The translations under genes and the position numbers were made by a program. Source: Oscillospiraceae bacterium (GTDB lineage Bacteria; Bacillota; Clostridia; Oscillospirales; Ruminococcaceae). Taken from it: 64,000 bases of DNA. The stretch spans positions 124,001 to 188,000 of the forward strand of contig JAGBCL010000100.1 in the NCBI GenBank assembly GCA_018110825.1, in the 5' to 3' direction. Every line of letters starts with the position of its first letter. Position 1 is the stretch's first letter. The notes below the pieces were generated by a model. That model was not told where the DNA came from, did no database searches, and saw only the letters and a program-made list of their open reading frames with translations. Shown one piece after another: positions 42,926 to 50,555 of this stretch.

Positions 42926-44593
42926 ATGAATATAAATTTATTTAAAAATTCAGATGAAAGCACCACAAGATTTCTTGCAAACGCTTTGCTTATCTGCATC
43001 GGTTTATTTTCAATATGCTGGGCACTTAACCAGATGGGGATTTTTGTCATTGACAAAACTGCTTTTACCATTGTTACAGTTGCTTGCGGTATTATTTTCT
43101 GCGTACCTAAGGTTGCTTTGCTTATCCGCAGAAAATACGAGGACTGGATGAAATACGCGGTTATTATTTCGGCAATTCTTGCCATTAACCTTGCTTACAG
43201 TGTTCTTACATATCACATGGTAATGATGCTGGCTTTTCCGCTGATTATGTCGGTAATGTACTTTGACCCGAAGCTTACAATTTTTACAACTGTTTCATCA
43301 GTTTTTCTGATGACTGCTTCCCACATAATAAGCTTATTCCTTTCCGTTATGGATGATGACCCTCTTGAAAATCTGCATGCTGTAATGATATACGGACTTA
43401 TGCCGCGACTTTTCATTTACTGCACTTTTGCGCTGATTTGCTTTGTAGTAGGACTTATTACACAAAGACTTTTCCGCAAGCTTGATACTCAGAATGCTGA
43501 AATTGAGCGAAGCAAAAAAGGTCTTGACACAATCATCAGGGTTTCACGCTCACTGTACGAAGCGACAGACATGATTGAGCTTGCCAGCCTTATCAGATAC
43601 GCTGTCTATACTGTTACTGAAGAAATGCAGGGCAGTACCTCAGCACCGGTTACGGTTGTGGGATTCCGCGGTGATGACGGTGTTTTCCATTATCTTGACA
43701 ATAATCTTGTTCACGGAACATGTATTGCCAAGGACGGAAGTCTTGAAACAGTTCTTCCAAACACTAAATTTATCTATCCCATTTCCAGACAAAAAGTATG
43801 GGACGATATTCAGGTGCACGAAAACGGAATAGGAATGACATTCTATGAGCACGGCGAGCTGCTTTGCTATATTTCAATGGAATTTCCTGTTGACAGCGAG
43901 GATATTCTGCTCCACAACACACTTGAAATTCTTTACAATAACATAAATACTGCTCTGCGTCAGACTAAGATGAACAGCGAAATTTTCAAGACACAGGAAG
44001 CTATTATTCTTTCCTTTGCTGAAATATCCGAATCAAAGTCACGTCAGACAGGTCAACATGTAAAGCGTGTTTCCGAATATATCAAGATTATGGCTGCTTA
44101 TGACGGTTACACCGAAGAGGAATGCAACGAAATTGCTCTTGCTGCTATGATGCATGATATCGGCAAGCTGATGATTCCTCCCGAAATTCTTGAGAAGCCA
44201 TCAAGGCTTACTCCTGAAGAATTTGCTGTAATCAAGAGCCATGTTACATATGGTGAAGAGCTTCTCCGCAACTCTCCCGGCGAGGTTATGACAATGGCAA
44301 GGAGAATTGCTCTACAGCATCACGAACGCTGGGACGGTCGTGGATATCTTGGATATGCAGGCGAAGATATTGATTATATTTCAAGATTTGTTGCGGTTGC
44401 GGATGTATTTGATGCACTTGTTTCCAAACGTTCCTACAAGGACGGCTGGCCGCCTGATGAAGCTTATGCGGAAATTGTCAAGCAAAAAGGCGCACAGTTT
44501 GCTCCTCATGCAGTTGACATCTTTGTAAAAAGCTATGACAAAATCCTTGAAATTCTTGCTCAGTATCCTGACCAGGTTGCACAGTCCGCATAA
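42926..44593 (+). CDS. Membrane-bound HD-GYP domain protein
   Basis: A 555-residue protein. The N-terminal 175 residues hold about six membrane segments; a middle region (about 190-355) looks like a GAF-type sensor; the C-terminal HD-GYP domain (about 370-545) has HDIGKLMIPPEIL, SHVTYGEELL, HHERWDGRGY and VADVFDALVSKRSYK. HD-GYP domains hydrolyse cyclic-di-GMP or related dinucleotides with a bimetal centre. The signature here is GRGYL rather than GxGYP, a deviation in the lid residue. It starts at ATG 42926 after AGAGGA. Monocistronic and divergent from the pfl operon. Confidence 0.9.
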   Translation: MNINLFKNSDESTTRFLANALLICIGLFSICWALNQMGIFVIDKTAFTIVTVACGIIFCVPKVALLIRRKYEDWMKYAVIISAILAINLAYSVLTYHMVMMLAFPLIMSVMYFDPKLTIFTTVSSVFLMTASHIISLFLSVMDDDPLENLHAVMIYGLMPRLFIYCTFALICFVVGLITQRLFRKLDTQNAEIERSKKGLDTIIRVSRSLYEATDMIELASLIRYAVYTVTEEMQGSTSAPVTVVGFRGDDGVFHYLDNNLVHGTCIAKDGSLETVLPNTKFIYPISRQKVWDDIQVHENGIGMTFYEHGELLCYISMEFPVDSEDILLHNTLEILYNNINTALRQTKMNSEIFKTQEAIILSFAEISESKSRQTGQHVKRVSEYIKIMAAYDGYTEEECNEIALAAMMHDIGKLMIPPEILEKPSRLTPEEFAVIKSHVTYGEELLRNSPGEVMTMARRIALQHHERWDGRGYLGYAGEDIDYISRFVAVADVFDALVSKRSYKDGWPPDEAYAEIVKQKGAQFAPHAVDIFVKSYDKILEILAQYPDQVAQSA

Positions 44594-44621
44594 ATTATTT
44601 TGTCAAAATCACGAAAAAGCC

Positions 44622-44649
44622 TTGCAATTGTTGAAAAATATGCTATAAT
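44622..44649 (+). promoter_or_regulatory. Promoter of the fructokinase-like gene
   Basis: TTGCAA (44622-44627), 16 bp, TATAAT (44644-44649). Confidence 0.75.
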
Positions 44650-44687
44650 GTTCATAATGGTGTATTATTTTGAAAGAGGGGTTACAA

Positions 44688-45650
44688 ATGCCTGATATTA
44701 TGGCAATCGGTGAAATGCTGGTAGACTTTACCGCAAAATCCGATGAAAACGGGGACATTTATTATAAACAGAATCCCGGCGGTGCGCCTGCAAACGTTGC
44801 TGTTATGGTTGCAAAGCTTGGCGTTTCAAGTGGTTTTATCGGCAAGATGGGCAAGGATATGTTCGGAACATATCTGAAGGAAACCCTTGAAAATGAAGGC
44901 GTTGACACTAAGGGTGTGAAGCTTGATAAGGGTTATTCCACTACCCTTGCATTCGTCCGTAAAAATGAGGATGGCGACCGTGATTTTGTGTTTTACAGAA
45001 ATAACAGTGCTGACCTTAATCTCAGCTACAGTGAAGTAAATCTGAAGCTTATTGACAACTGCAAGCTTCTGCATTTCGGTGCACTGCTGCTTACATCTGA
45101 ACCATCTAAATCAGCTGTAATAAACACGGTTGAATATGCAAAACAGCAAGGTAAGATTATTACTTATGACCCTAACTGGCGTGAACATCTGTGGCCATCT
45201 AGATCTGAGGCTGTAAAGGCAATGAGAAGCGTACTTCGCTATGTTGACATTATCAAGGTGTCGGAGCTTGAATTGCAGATTATTACGGACAGCGGCAACC
45301 TGCTTCCTTCTATTGCAAAACTGCTTAACGAGGGTGTGAAGGTAGTGTGCATTACGCAGGGCGCAAAGGGTTGCATCATTGCTACAAGAAAGGGCATTGA
45401 ACGTTTGCCGACATTTGATGTTGAAACGATTGACACTCTCGGTGCGGGCGACAGCTTCTTCGGAGCTTTCATTTCTCAGATTATCAAGTCCGGCAAGACC
45501 GTTGATGAGCTTGATATGAATGACCTGCGTGAATTTGCTGTTTATGCAAATGCCTGCGGCTCGCTGAGTTCAACAAAGGTTGGGGCGATACCTGCTATGC
45601 CTACTCATGAGGAGATTATGGCACTTGTTGAAAAAGGTATGAAATATTAA
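44688..45650 (+). CDS. PfkB-family carbohydrate kinase, probable fructokinase
   Basis: A 320-residue ribokinase-like sugar kinase. The N-terminal AIGEMLVDF and NPGGAPANVAVMVAKLG motifs are typical of bacterial fructokinases, and the C-terminal PfkB signature DTLGAGDSFFGAFI contains the catalytic Asp and anion hole. Fructose to fructose 6-phosphate is the most likely reaction, but related members use other ketoses. I chose the ATG at 44688 (AGAGGGG upstream). Single gene with its own promoter and terminator. Confidence 0.88.
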   Translation: MPDIMAIGEMLVDFTAKSDENGDIYYKQNPGGAPANVAVMVAKLGVSSGFIGKMGKDMFGTYLKETLENEGVDTKGVKLDKGYSTTLAFVRKNEDGDRDFVFYRNNSADLNLSYSEVNLKLIDNCKLLHFGALLLTSEPSKSAVINTVEYAKQQGKIITYDPNWREHLWPSRSEAVKAMRSVLRYVDIIKVSELELQIITDSGNLLPSIAKLLNEGVKVVCITQGAKGCIIATRKGIERLPTFDVETIDTLGAGDSFFGAFISQIIKSGKTVDELDMNDLREFAVYANACGSLSSTKVGAIPAMPTHEEIMALVEKGMKY

Positions 45651-45655
45651 AAAGA

Positions 45656-45683
45656 TAAAGGAGAAGCTTGACGCTTCTCCTTT
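45656..45683. terminator. Terminator between the fructokinase-like and DUF2812 genes
   Basis: AAAGGAGAAGC and GCTTCTCCTTT arms, 5-nt loop, T run on the plus strand. It may serve both convergent genes. Confidence 0.88.
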
Positions 45684-45686
45684 TTG

Positions 45687-46928
45687 TTATTTATGTATGC
45701 CATTGAAAATTTCTTCGGGTGTAGTGTCAAGATTATCAGGAAGATAAATTGCAAGGGTATAAACAACTTTTCCGTCACGCAAAACAAAATAACAACTGTC
45801 TTTTTTGTCAGCTGCGTACTCTGCGCTATCAAATTCTGTACCTGTAATGTCGAGAATAACAATCTCTGCATTCTCGTCTGTTCCAAAGAATAGTGGTATG
45901 TTCTGCATAAATTCTTTTGCACACTGCTTAGCAAGCAACTCGTTTTTAAAATTGGTGTATGTCCCTTGTAAAAGTATTCTGTCGCCGTATTTTTCTCCCT
46001 CAGGAATATAAGCGGCAGGCTGCCAATAAGAATAATTGGTAAAAATATCAGAGGTTACTTCTTCTATTTTTGGTTTGGCTCCTTTTCGGGAGTCCTCTTT
46101 ATCTTCGTGGGCGATATACTTATCAGCAAGCTCATCTGTTTCAAGATAAACAATATGCTCCGCACCGAAAATTTCATCAAGGGTTATAGCCTGTGAGGGT
46201 ACGTTTTCAAGCTTATTTACTTCCCTGCTTTCGCCAATACAGACTGCATATATAGAAGCTCCGAACAAAGCAAAAGCTGCTGTAAAGAGTACAATAAAAA
46301 TCACTTTTGCAACATTGCTGTATCGCATAGCCTTTTCAGCTGATTTGCTATTTTCTATTGAGCCTGCTATAAATCTTCCCGCTTCTATGTAATCATACAG
46401 ATATACTCCTGTCATCGGTATCAAACCAGCTAACAATATTATGCACGCACTTAAATTGGCATAGGCTAAGCCATTGTCCCAAATGGAAGAAAGCATCGGA
46501 ACAATCACACCTGCTTCAATAAACTGATAAAAATAAAATGGAACGATAATACACCATAAAATTGTTATGAAGCAATAAATCATCACCCACATTGCTGTGC
46601 GATGAAAACGCTGAATAACGTGTGCATACTCCGAGCCGTCGGTATGAAGCGGAACAGCATTTTCGTCCGAGGATACATACACGTCAAAATCTGAACCCCT
46701 TGCCGCATATATCCAGCCGCTTTCTTCGTAAGCCTTTCGGGTTTTCATACTTGCTTTAAACACACTTGCTTCAATACAATATTTAACCTTTTGAGGCTCA
46801 GCTTTTTTGAAAAAAGCCATTCCCATAGAATATGACTTGATAAACTCACCATTTGCCGCCATTTCTTCAAATCTTTTTTCGTCAGCGGCAGGCTCATACT
46901 TGTTGATTTTCATAAATTTAATGCTCAT
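45687..46928 (-). CDS. DUF2812 membrane protein, PadR-associated
   Basis: A 413-residue protein. The N-terminal about 110 residues match the DUF2812 type (an AADEKRFEEMAANGEFIKSY stretch, then a YEESGWIYAARGSDFDVYVS end). Four membrane segments follow (about 118-140, 150-170, 175-195, 225-245), then an extracytoplasmic C-terminal domain. DUF2812 genes usually stand directly behind a PadR regulator, as here, and are thought to belong to a stress or drug response; biochemistry is unknown. I chose the ATG at 46928 (GAGGTG upstream) over a GTG at 46940 that almost touches the padR stop. Confidence 0.82.
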   Translation of the reverse strand: MSIKFMKINKYEPAADEKRFEEMAANGEFIKSYSMGMAFFKKAEPQKVKYCIEASVFKASMKTRKAYEESGWIYAARGSDFDVYVSSDENAVPLHTDGSEYAHVIQRFHRTAMWVMIYCFITILWCIIVPFYFYQFIEAGVIVPMLSSIWDNGLAYANLSACIILLAGLIPMTGVYLYDYIEAGRFIAGSIENSKSAEKAMRYSNVAKVIFIVLFTAAFALFGASIYAVCIGESREVNKLENVPSQAITLDEIFGAEHIVYLETDELADKYIAHEDKEDSRKGAKPKIEEVTSDIFTNYSYWQPAAYIPEGEKYGDRILLQGTYTNFKNELLAKQCAKEFMQNIPLFFGTDENAEIVILDITGTEFDSAEYAADKKDSCYFVLRDGKVVYTLAIYLPDNLDTTPEEIFNGIHK

Positions 46929-46943
46929 AATAATGTTCACCTC

Positions 46944-47249
46944 TTATTCGTCAATTATTGCGCCGTCTGAAACCATAGCTTTAAGACGGCTATACTCATC
47001 TTTCAAAGCAACTTTTCCACTGTCAGTTATTGCATAGGTTTTTCGTCTTCCGTCGTCCTCGGCAATAATGATAAGTCCGTCCTTCTGCATTCGGGTAAGC
47101 ACACCGTAAAGTGTACCGGGACCCATTGAAACGCGTCCTCCCGAAATTTCGGAGATAGCGTTCATAAGTCGGTAGCCGTGCCCAGGATTCATAAGTGCAA
47201 GCAGGACATAATACATTGCCTCGGTCATTGGACCTCCGTTGTATGGCAT
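46944..47249 (-). CDS. PadR-family transcriptional regulator
   Basis: A 101-residue PadR winged-helix protein of the short type. Motifs: AMYYVLLALMNPGHGYRLMN, ISGGRVSMGPGTLYGVLTRM and DGRRKTYAITDSGK. PadR repressors are released by small hydrophobic ligands. It starts at ATG 47249 after GGAGAG. Its leader has a 60-bp array of four 15-bp units between the -10 box and the start, so it almost certainly represses itself and the DUF2812 gene behind it. Confidence 0.93.
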   Translation of the reverse strand: MPYNGGPMTEAMYYVLLALMNPGHGYRLMNAISEISGGRVSMGPGTLYGVLTRMQKDGLIIIAEDDGRRKTYAITDSGKVALKDEYSRLKAMVSDGAIIDE

Positions 47250-47268
47250 ATTGTCACTCTCCTAACTA

Positions 47269-47328
47269 TTATGTGTCACGATACTATGTGTTACGATATT
47301 ATGTATCACGATATATCGTGTGACATAA
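47269..47328. promoter_or_regulatory. Operator array: four contiguous 15-bp units in the padR leader
   Basis: TTATGTGTCACGATA (47269-47283), CTATGTGTTACGATA (47284-47298) and TTATGTATCACGATA (47299-47313) are head-to-tail. They are followed without gap by an inverted unit TATCGTGTGACATAA (47314-47328). The array begins at the -10 box and covers the start of transcription. PadR sites typically have ATGT...ACAT ends, as the last two units do together. Confidence 0.8.
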
Positions 47329-47356
47329 TAGTAACATATAGAAACACGCTTGTCAA
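47328..47356 (-). promoter_or_regulatory. Promoter of padR
   Basis: Minus-strand TTGACA (47351-47356), 17 bp, TACTAT (47328-47333). The -10 box abuts the operator array. Confidence 0.85.
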
Positions 47357-47410
47357 TACATTTTTGAAAAAATTTGACAAGCGTTGATTTTTTCAGTGCA
47401 GGATTGAAAA

Positions 47411-47620
47411 TTATTCATCCTTCTTATATTCAAGTATGTCCCCGGGCTGACATTCAAGCACCTCGCAGATTGCTTCGAGGGTTGAAAAGCGTATTGCCTT
47501 TACCTTGCCTGTTTTGAGGTTGGACAGGTTTACATTGGATATGCCTACCCTTTCCGCAAGCTCGTTCAGGGACATTTTTCTATCCGCCATTACACGGTCG
47601 AGTCTTAATATAATAGCCAT
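47411..47620 (-). CDS. XRE-family Cro/CI-type regulator
   Basis: A 69-residue single helix-turn-helix protein (ADRKMSLNELAERVGISNVN, then LSNLKTGKVKAIRFSTLEAI). This small YozG-like type is nearly always next to DUF2975 membrane genes, as here. It starts at ATG 47620 after AAGGGG. It is the last gene of the CPBP-DUF2975 operon and the natural candidate to bind the repeated dyads at 50159-50206. A preference for a particular signal is unknown. Confidence 0.9.
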   Translation of the reverse strand: MAIILRLDRVMADRKMSLNELAERVGISNVNLSNLKTGKVKAIRFSTLEAICEVLECQPGDILEYKKDE

Positions 47621-47635
47621 TTCGTTATCCCCTTA

Positions 47636-47683
47636 CTATGCGATACTGTTGTAGATTTTATAGATTATCATATATACAAGCAT
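47636..47683 (-). CDS. Possible 15-residue peptide gene
   Basis: An ATG at 47683 (minus) with GAGGTGA 5 bases upstream opens a 15-codon frame ending in TAG, coding a hydrophobic peptide (MLVYMIIYKIYNSIA). It begins 10 bases after the stop of the third DUF2975-like gene and ends 15 bases before the XRE start. It may be a translational link between the two, or noise. Confidence 0.3.
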   Translation of the reverse strand: MLVYMIIYKIYNSIA

Positions 47684-47693
47684 ATTTGTCACC

Positions 47694-48176
47694 TCATATT
47701 GTTTCGTCGGATTCTTGCTGTAACTCACAGCCGTAGCGGAATATATAGGACACGCAAAGCATTACAAGTCCTGCCGAAAATGGCAGACCAACAAAATTAT
47801 CAATATTCCATACACCTGAGCAGACAATGTCATATATGAAGCCGAGCGGCTCGATAAGCATAAAGCAGATACCGATTGTGCCTATTCGTTTGCCGTTTTG
47901 TTCGGTGAATGGTGAGTCGGATTTACGCACGCCAAGAAGAAGTCTGATTGCGGTAACGATTGGTACAATCATATTGGCAAGACTCACAATGGCTAATACA
48001 AGATTAAGCGTGATAAGCCAAAACGGCTCGTTTGTGGGACCTTCTGCGGCGGCTTCATTCCAGCCAGCCTTGAAGCCTGTTACTGCTGCAATTGCAGATG
48101 TTATGCAAGGCACTATCAGGTACAATATAAGTATTACGGAAGATATTGTACAGATACGTTTACATTTTTCTTTCAT
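47694..48176 (-). CDS. DUF2975-like membrane protein, third paralogue
   Basis: A 160-residue protein with four membrane segments (about residues 10-32, 50-75, 100-120, 128-150). It shares with the two upstream paralogues the topology, the S-P-F-T-E-Q-N-G-K-R-I stretch typical of DUF2975 proteins, and the C-terminal ending LQQESDETI. Its N-terminus differs from theirs. I chose the ATG at 48176 (AGGGG upstream); a GTG three codons earlier is in frame. Function of the family is unknown; it is paired with small XRE regulators in many Firmicutes. Confidence 0.8.
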   Translation of the reverse strand: MKEKCKRICTISSVILILYLIVPCITSAIAAVTGFKAGWNEAAAEGPTNEPFWLITLNLVLAIVSLANMIVPIVTAIRLLLGVRKSDSPFTEQNGKRIGTIGICFMLIEPLGFIYDIVCSGVWNIDNFVGLPFSAGLVMLCVSYIFRYGCELQQESDETI

Positions 48177-48184
48177 TTTGGACA

Positions 48185-48228
48185 CCCCTTATATAGTTTC
48201 ATCGGACTCCTGCTGGAGTTTACAGCCG
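48185..48228. repeat. 44-bp repeat, copy 1
   Basis: Identical over 44 bases to 48713-48756. It covers the C-terminal codons, stop and following C/T-rich stretch of the second DUF2975-like gene. Confidence 0.9.
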
Positions 48229-48704
48229 AAATTCATTACATACGACATAATGCCGAGAAGCAGACCTGTAAAAATATTTCCTAATGCGATAAAAAAGTAG
48301 TAGTGACATATATCTGAGAAATTCTCAGAAAAAATCGGGGAAACGCTCTGAACGATAATGCTTGCCATACCGCACATCAGAAGTGCAAGTGCTGCACCTT
48401 TCACCTTATCCGCTATATCGTAACGAAATGGGGTTTCAACGCTTTTGAGTGATTTGAATATTGCACGTCCGAAATTAAGTGTGCTTGTCATACCGAAAAG
48501 AAGAATTATGCTGTTTACGAAAAGAACCATTACGTCTTTAAGTTCTGCACCCATTACGGCTATGACACCAACTACACCAAGCATTATAAGTGCAACGACA
48601 ACCAGCATCACGATACACAATACTTCAAAAAACTTGCAGACCGTTGCAAATTCTTTCTTTTCCTTTTCAAGTGTACGTTCGTTGATATCTACTGTTTTGT
48701 TCAC
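48189..48704 (-). CDS. DUF2975-like membrane protein, second paralogue
   Basis: A 171-residue protein with four membrane segments. It starts at GTG 48704 (AGGGGG 8 bases upstream). The first 17 residues (MNKTVDINERTLEKEKK) are identical to those of the next paralogue upstream, and the last residues (GCKLQQESDETI) are too, while the membrane core between is clearly diverged apart from a shared KxxETPFRYDIADKVK-type loop. This indicates a tandem duplication with the ends kept the same. Function unknown. Confidence 0.82.
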   Translation of the reverse strand: MNKTVDINERTLEKEKKEFATVCKFFEVLCIVMLVVVALIMLGVVGVIAVMGAELKDVMVLFVNSIILLFGMTSTLNFGRAIFKSLKSVETPFRYDIADKVKGAALALLMCGMASIIVQSVSPIFSENFSDICHYYFFIALGNIFTGLLLGIMSYVMNFGCKLQQESDETI

Positions 48705-48712
48705 ATCAAATC

Positions 48713-48756
48713 CCCCTTATATAGTTTCATCGGACTCCTGCTGGAGTTTACAGCCG
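48713..48756. repeat. 44-bp repeat, copy 2
   Basis: Identical to 48185-48228. It covers the end of the first DUF2975-like gene and its stop. Confidence 0.9.
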
Positions 48757-49253
48757 TAGTTGAATATGTAGGCGATTGCAATAATAAGTGCCCCCCAGAT
48801 AAAAATATCCAAATCAATTCTGACAGATGTATCCTCAAAAGCGAAGAAGCCTTCCATAATTCCTGCGGCGATTGCAAAAAAGCCTGTGCCGAAAAGTGTC
48901 ATTCCTGCGGCTTTGATTTTATCGGCAATTTCATATCGGAAAGGTGTTTCGCCGTCTTTAAGCTTTTTGAAAACCTTAACTCCGAAATTAACTGCTATTG
49001 AATAACCTATCAGCATACCCAAGCCGACAATGCCGTTGAATATGCCCTCGGCGGTTGTATATTCACTGTCACTCGGAACAGATGCATTTTTAATTACGTT
49101 ATCCATAATCATTACTATCACAAGTGCAATTGCACCGATAATCATTATGGCTAAAAATACACTTAATACACCTTCAGCTGCTTTGCAGAATTCAATAAAA
49201 TTCTTCTTTTCCTTTTCAAGTGTACGCTCGTTTATATCTACTGTTTTGTTCAT
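48717..49253 (-). CDS. DUF2975-like membrane protein, first paralogue
   Basis: A 178-residue protein with four membrane segments (about residues 22-47, 75-95, 120-145, 150-170). The N-terminus MNKTVDINERTLEKEKK and C-terminus GCKLQQESDETI are the same as in the second paralogue; the loop GETPFRYEIADKIKAAGMTL is also conserved. I chose the ATG at 49253 after GGGAGG; five upstream codons in frame have no ribosome site. It follows the CPBP protease gene by 26 bases. Confidence 0.83.
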   Translation of the reverse strand: MNKTVDINERTLEKEKKNFIEFCKAAEGVLSVFLAIMIIGAIALVIVMIMDNVIKNASVPSDSEYTTAEGIFNGIVGLGMLIGYSIAVNFGVKVFKKLKDGETPFRYEIADKIKAAGMTLFGTGFFAIAAGIMEGFFAFEDTSVRIDLDIFIWGALIIAIAYIFNYGCKLQQESDETI

Positions 49254-49279
49254 AATAATACCTCCCAATAATCCTTATA

Positions 49280-50137
49280 TTATTCTGTGATTGCAAGACC
49301 TGTTTCGCGGTTTATTTCAAAATAGTTTTCGGTGTACTTCTTACGGAACACCTTTACAAAGTAGATTACGCTGATTATTACCAGCACGGCATTTACTGCG
49401 AGGTACTGCCAGCTGTACTGTACGAAGCCGTTTTCATATGTTGCAAATTCACCGAATATTATTTTTAAACTATCAAATCCAAGTGCAAATACGTTATGTA
49501 TAGCGTGTCTGATAATTACATACAGAATGTTGCGTGTTTTGCAATATACATAAGCAGAACACAAACCGCCGATAAACACGTTGATGAAGCCCTGAATGTT
49601 GTACATATGAGGCAGGGAGAAGAAAATGCCGTTTGCGATACAGATTATCGGCAGGGAGTACGCTCCTCTTGCAAGCTCACACCAGCCGAAACGGCAGATA
49701 AGCTCTTCAAAGATCGGTGCACAGATTACTGCGGAAATAAATGAAATAATCGTTATTTCATTTACATTTGGCTCTACTACCATAAAATTTGAAAGGATAA
49801 GACCTGTGCAATGGTCAATGATTTCTCCTGTGCTCCAGCCGAATATCATAAGCATTATGGGTACGGCAAGGTCAAAGTCCTTTACTTTTACTGTTTCACG
49901 AAGCTTTGTGCCGTGACGCTTTTTTACAAATGAACAGGCAATAACAGAAGCGCTTAACATTCCGAGTTCAGTAAAAATAAATATTAAGTTGTCTGACACC
50001 TCATAATTTTCGTCTACTACAAGCATTCCGATTATGGTTGCAAACATCATAAGAATAACGGGAACGATAAGTATAAACGAAAATGCTACTCCGCAGAGAA
50101 GCGGTTTCTTGATACGTTCTTTTGTTAATGCTTTCAT
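49280..50137 (-). CDS. CPBP-family intramembrane metalloprotease (CAAX protease-like)
   Basis: A 285-residue protein with about eight membrane segments. The Abi/CPBP motifs are present: FEELICRFGWCELARG (EExxxR), IFFSLPHMYN with His, and VIIRHAIHNVFAL with the last His. Members cleave membrane peptides, and some mediate bacteriocin self-immunity. I chose the ATG at 50137 after GGAGG. It is first in an operon with three DUF2975-like genes and the XRE regulator, and is preceded by a leader with repeated dyads. An immunity or envelope-stress role is possible but not shown. Confidence 0.9.
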   Translation of the reverse strand: MKALTKERIKKPLLCGVAFSFILIVPVILMMFATIIGMLVVDENYEVSDNLIFIFTELGMLSASVIACSFVKKRHGTKLRETVKVKDFDLAVPIMLMIFGWSTGEIIDHCTGLILSNFMVVEPNVNEITIISFISAVICAPIFEELICRFGWCELARGAYSLPIICIANGIFFSLPHMYNIQGFINVFIGGLCSAYVYCKTRNILYVIIRHAIHNVFALGFDSLKIIFGEFATYENGFVQYSWQYLAVNAVLVIISVIYFVKVFRKKYTENYFEINRETGLAITE

Positions 50138-50158
50138 ATAATTGTCCTCCAAAAATTA

Positions 50159-50206
50159 ATTTGGTGCCAAATTCTATTTGGTGCCAAATTCTGTTTGGTA
50201 AGCTTA
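50159..50206. promoter_or_regulatory. Tandem 17-bp-spaced dyads in the CPBP operon leader
   Basis: ATTTGGTGCCAAAT occurs at 50159-50172 and 50176-50189; each is an ATTTGG/CCAAAT inverted repeat. A third partial unit (TTTGGTAAGCTTA) sits at the same 17-bp step (about 50194-50206). The array lies between the -10 box and the start codon. The XRE protein at the end of the operon is the likely binder. Confidence 0.7.
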
Positions 50207-50216
50207 CTGTGGTTAT

Positions 50217-50245
50217 AGCATAGCACATCAATTTACGTTTGTCAA
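50217..50245 (-). promoter_or_regulatory. Promoter of the CPBP-DUF2975-XRE operon
   Basis: Minus-strand TTGACA (50240-50245), 17 bp, TATGCT (50217-50222). Confidence 0.83.
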
Positions 50246-50353
50246 TACAAATTTAACGATAAACATTAAATTTTATTCGTTTTTCACAAGTTATTGTTAC
50301 TGTTGTTGTATAAATGTGTCATTTTTACAGAAAGATTTTGCAATTTGGACATA

Positions 50354-50382
50354 TTGACATTATCAACAACTTATCGTATACT
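50354..50382 (+). promoter_or_regulatory. adhE promoter P1
   Basis: TTGACA (50354-50359), 17 bp, TATACT (50377-50382). It starts about 35 bp upstream of Rex box 1, so Rex would act on it as a roadblock. Confidence 0.83.
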
Positions 50383-50421
50383 TTATTATATAAAGTGCGA
50401 AAAGGTTGGTCGGTTTTAAGA

Positions 50422-50439
50422 TTGTTACAAAATTAACAA
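50422..50439. promoter_or_regulatory. Rex box 1 of adhE
   Basis: TTGTTACAAAATTAACAA matches the clostridial Rex consensus TTGTTAA-N4-TTAACAA at all but one fixed position. It lies just upstream of the -35 box of P2. Confidence 0.85.
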
Positions 50440-50447
50440 TATATTCA

Positions 50448-50476
50448 TTGACGTATATAACGCAATATGGTAAAAC
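50448..50476 (+). promoter_or_regulatory. adhE promoter P2
   Basis: TTGACG (50448-50453), 17 bp, TAAAAC (50471-50476). It is sandwiched between the two Rex boxes. Confidence 0.6.
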
Positions 50477-50480
50477 GAGA

Positions 50481-50498
50481 TTGTGATAAATTTAACAA
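50481..50498. promoter_or_regulatory. Rex box 2 of adhE
   Basis: TTGTGATAAATTTAACAA fits TTGTKA-N6-TMACAA. It begins 4 bp after the P2 -10 box, over the start of transcription. Confidence 0.8.
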
Positions 50499-50555
50499 TC
50501 ATTCAAACCCAATCGCACATTCACCTTTAATGGTTTTGAAAGGAAGGATTTTATT

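Larger units (their letters stand above)
50138..50555. other. Divergent regulatory region between the CPBP operon and adhE
   Basis: About 418 bp with no gene. From left to right it holds the repeated dyads and promoter of the CPBP operon, then two adhE promoters and two Rex boxes. I see nothing else beyond AT-rich sequence. Confidence 0.75.

Noticed and set aside
47269..47328. Repeat array before padR considered as a CRISPR array
   Set aside because: The units are 15 bp, contiguous and without spacers, and sit at a promoter; an operator array explains them.
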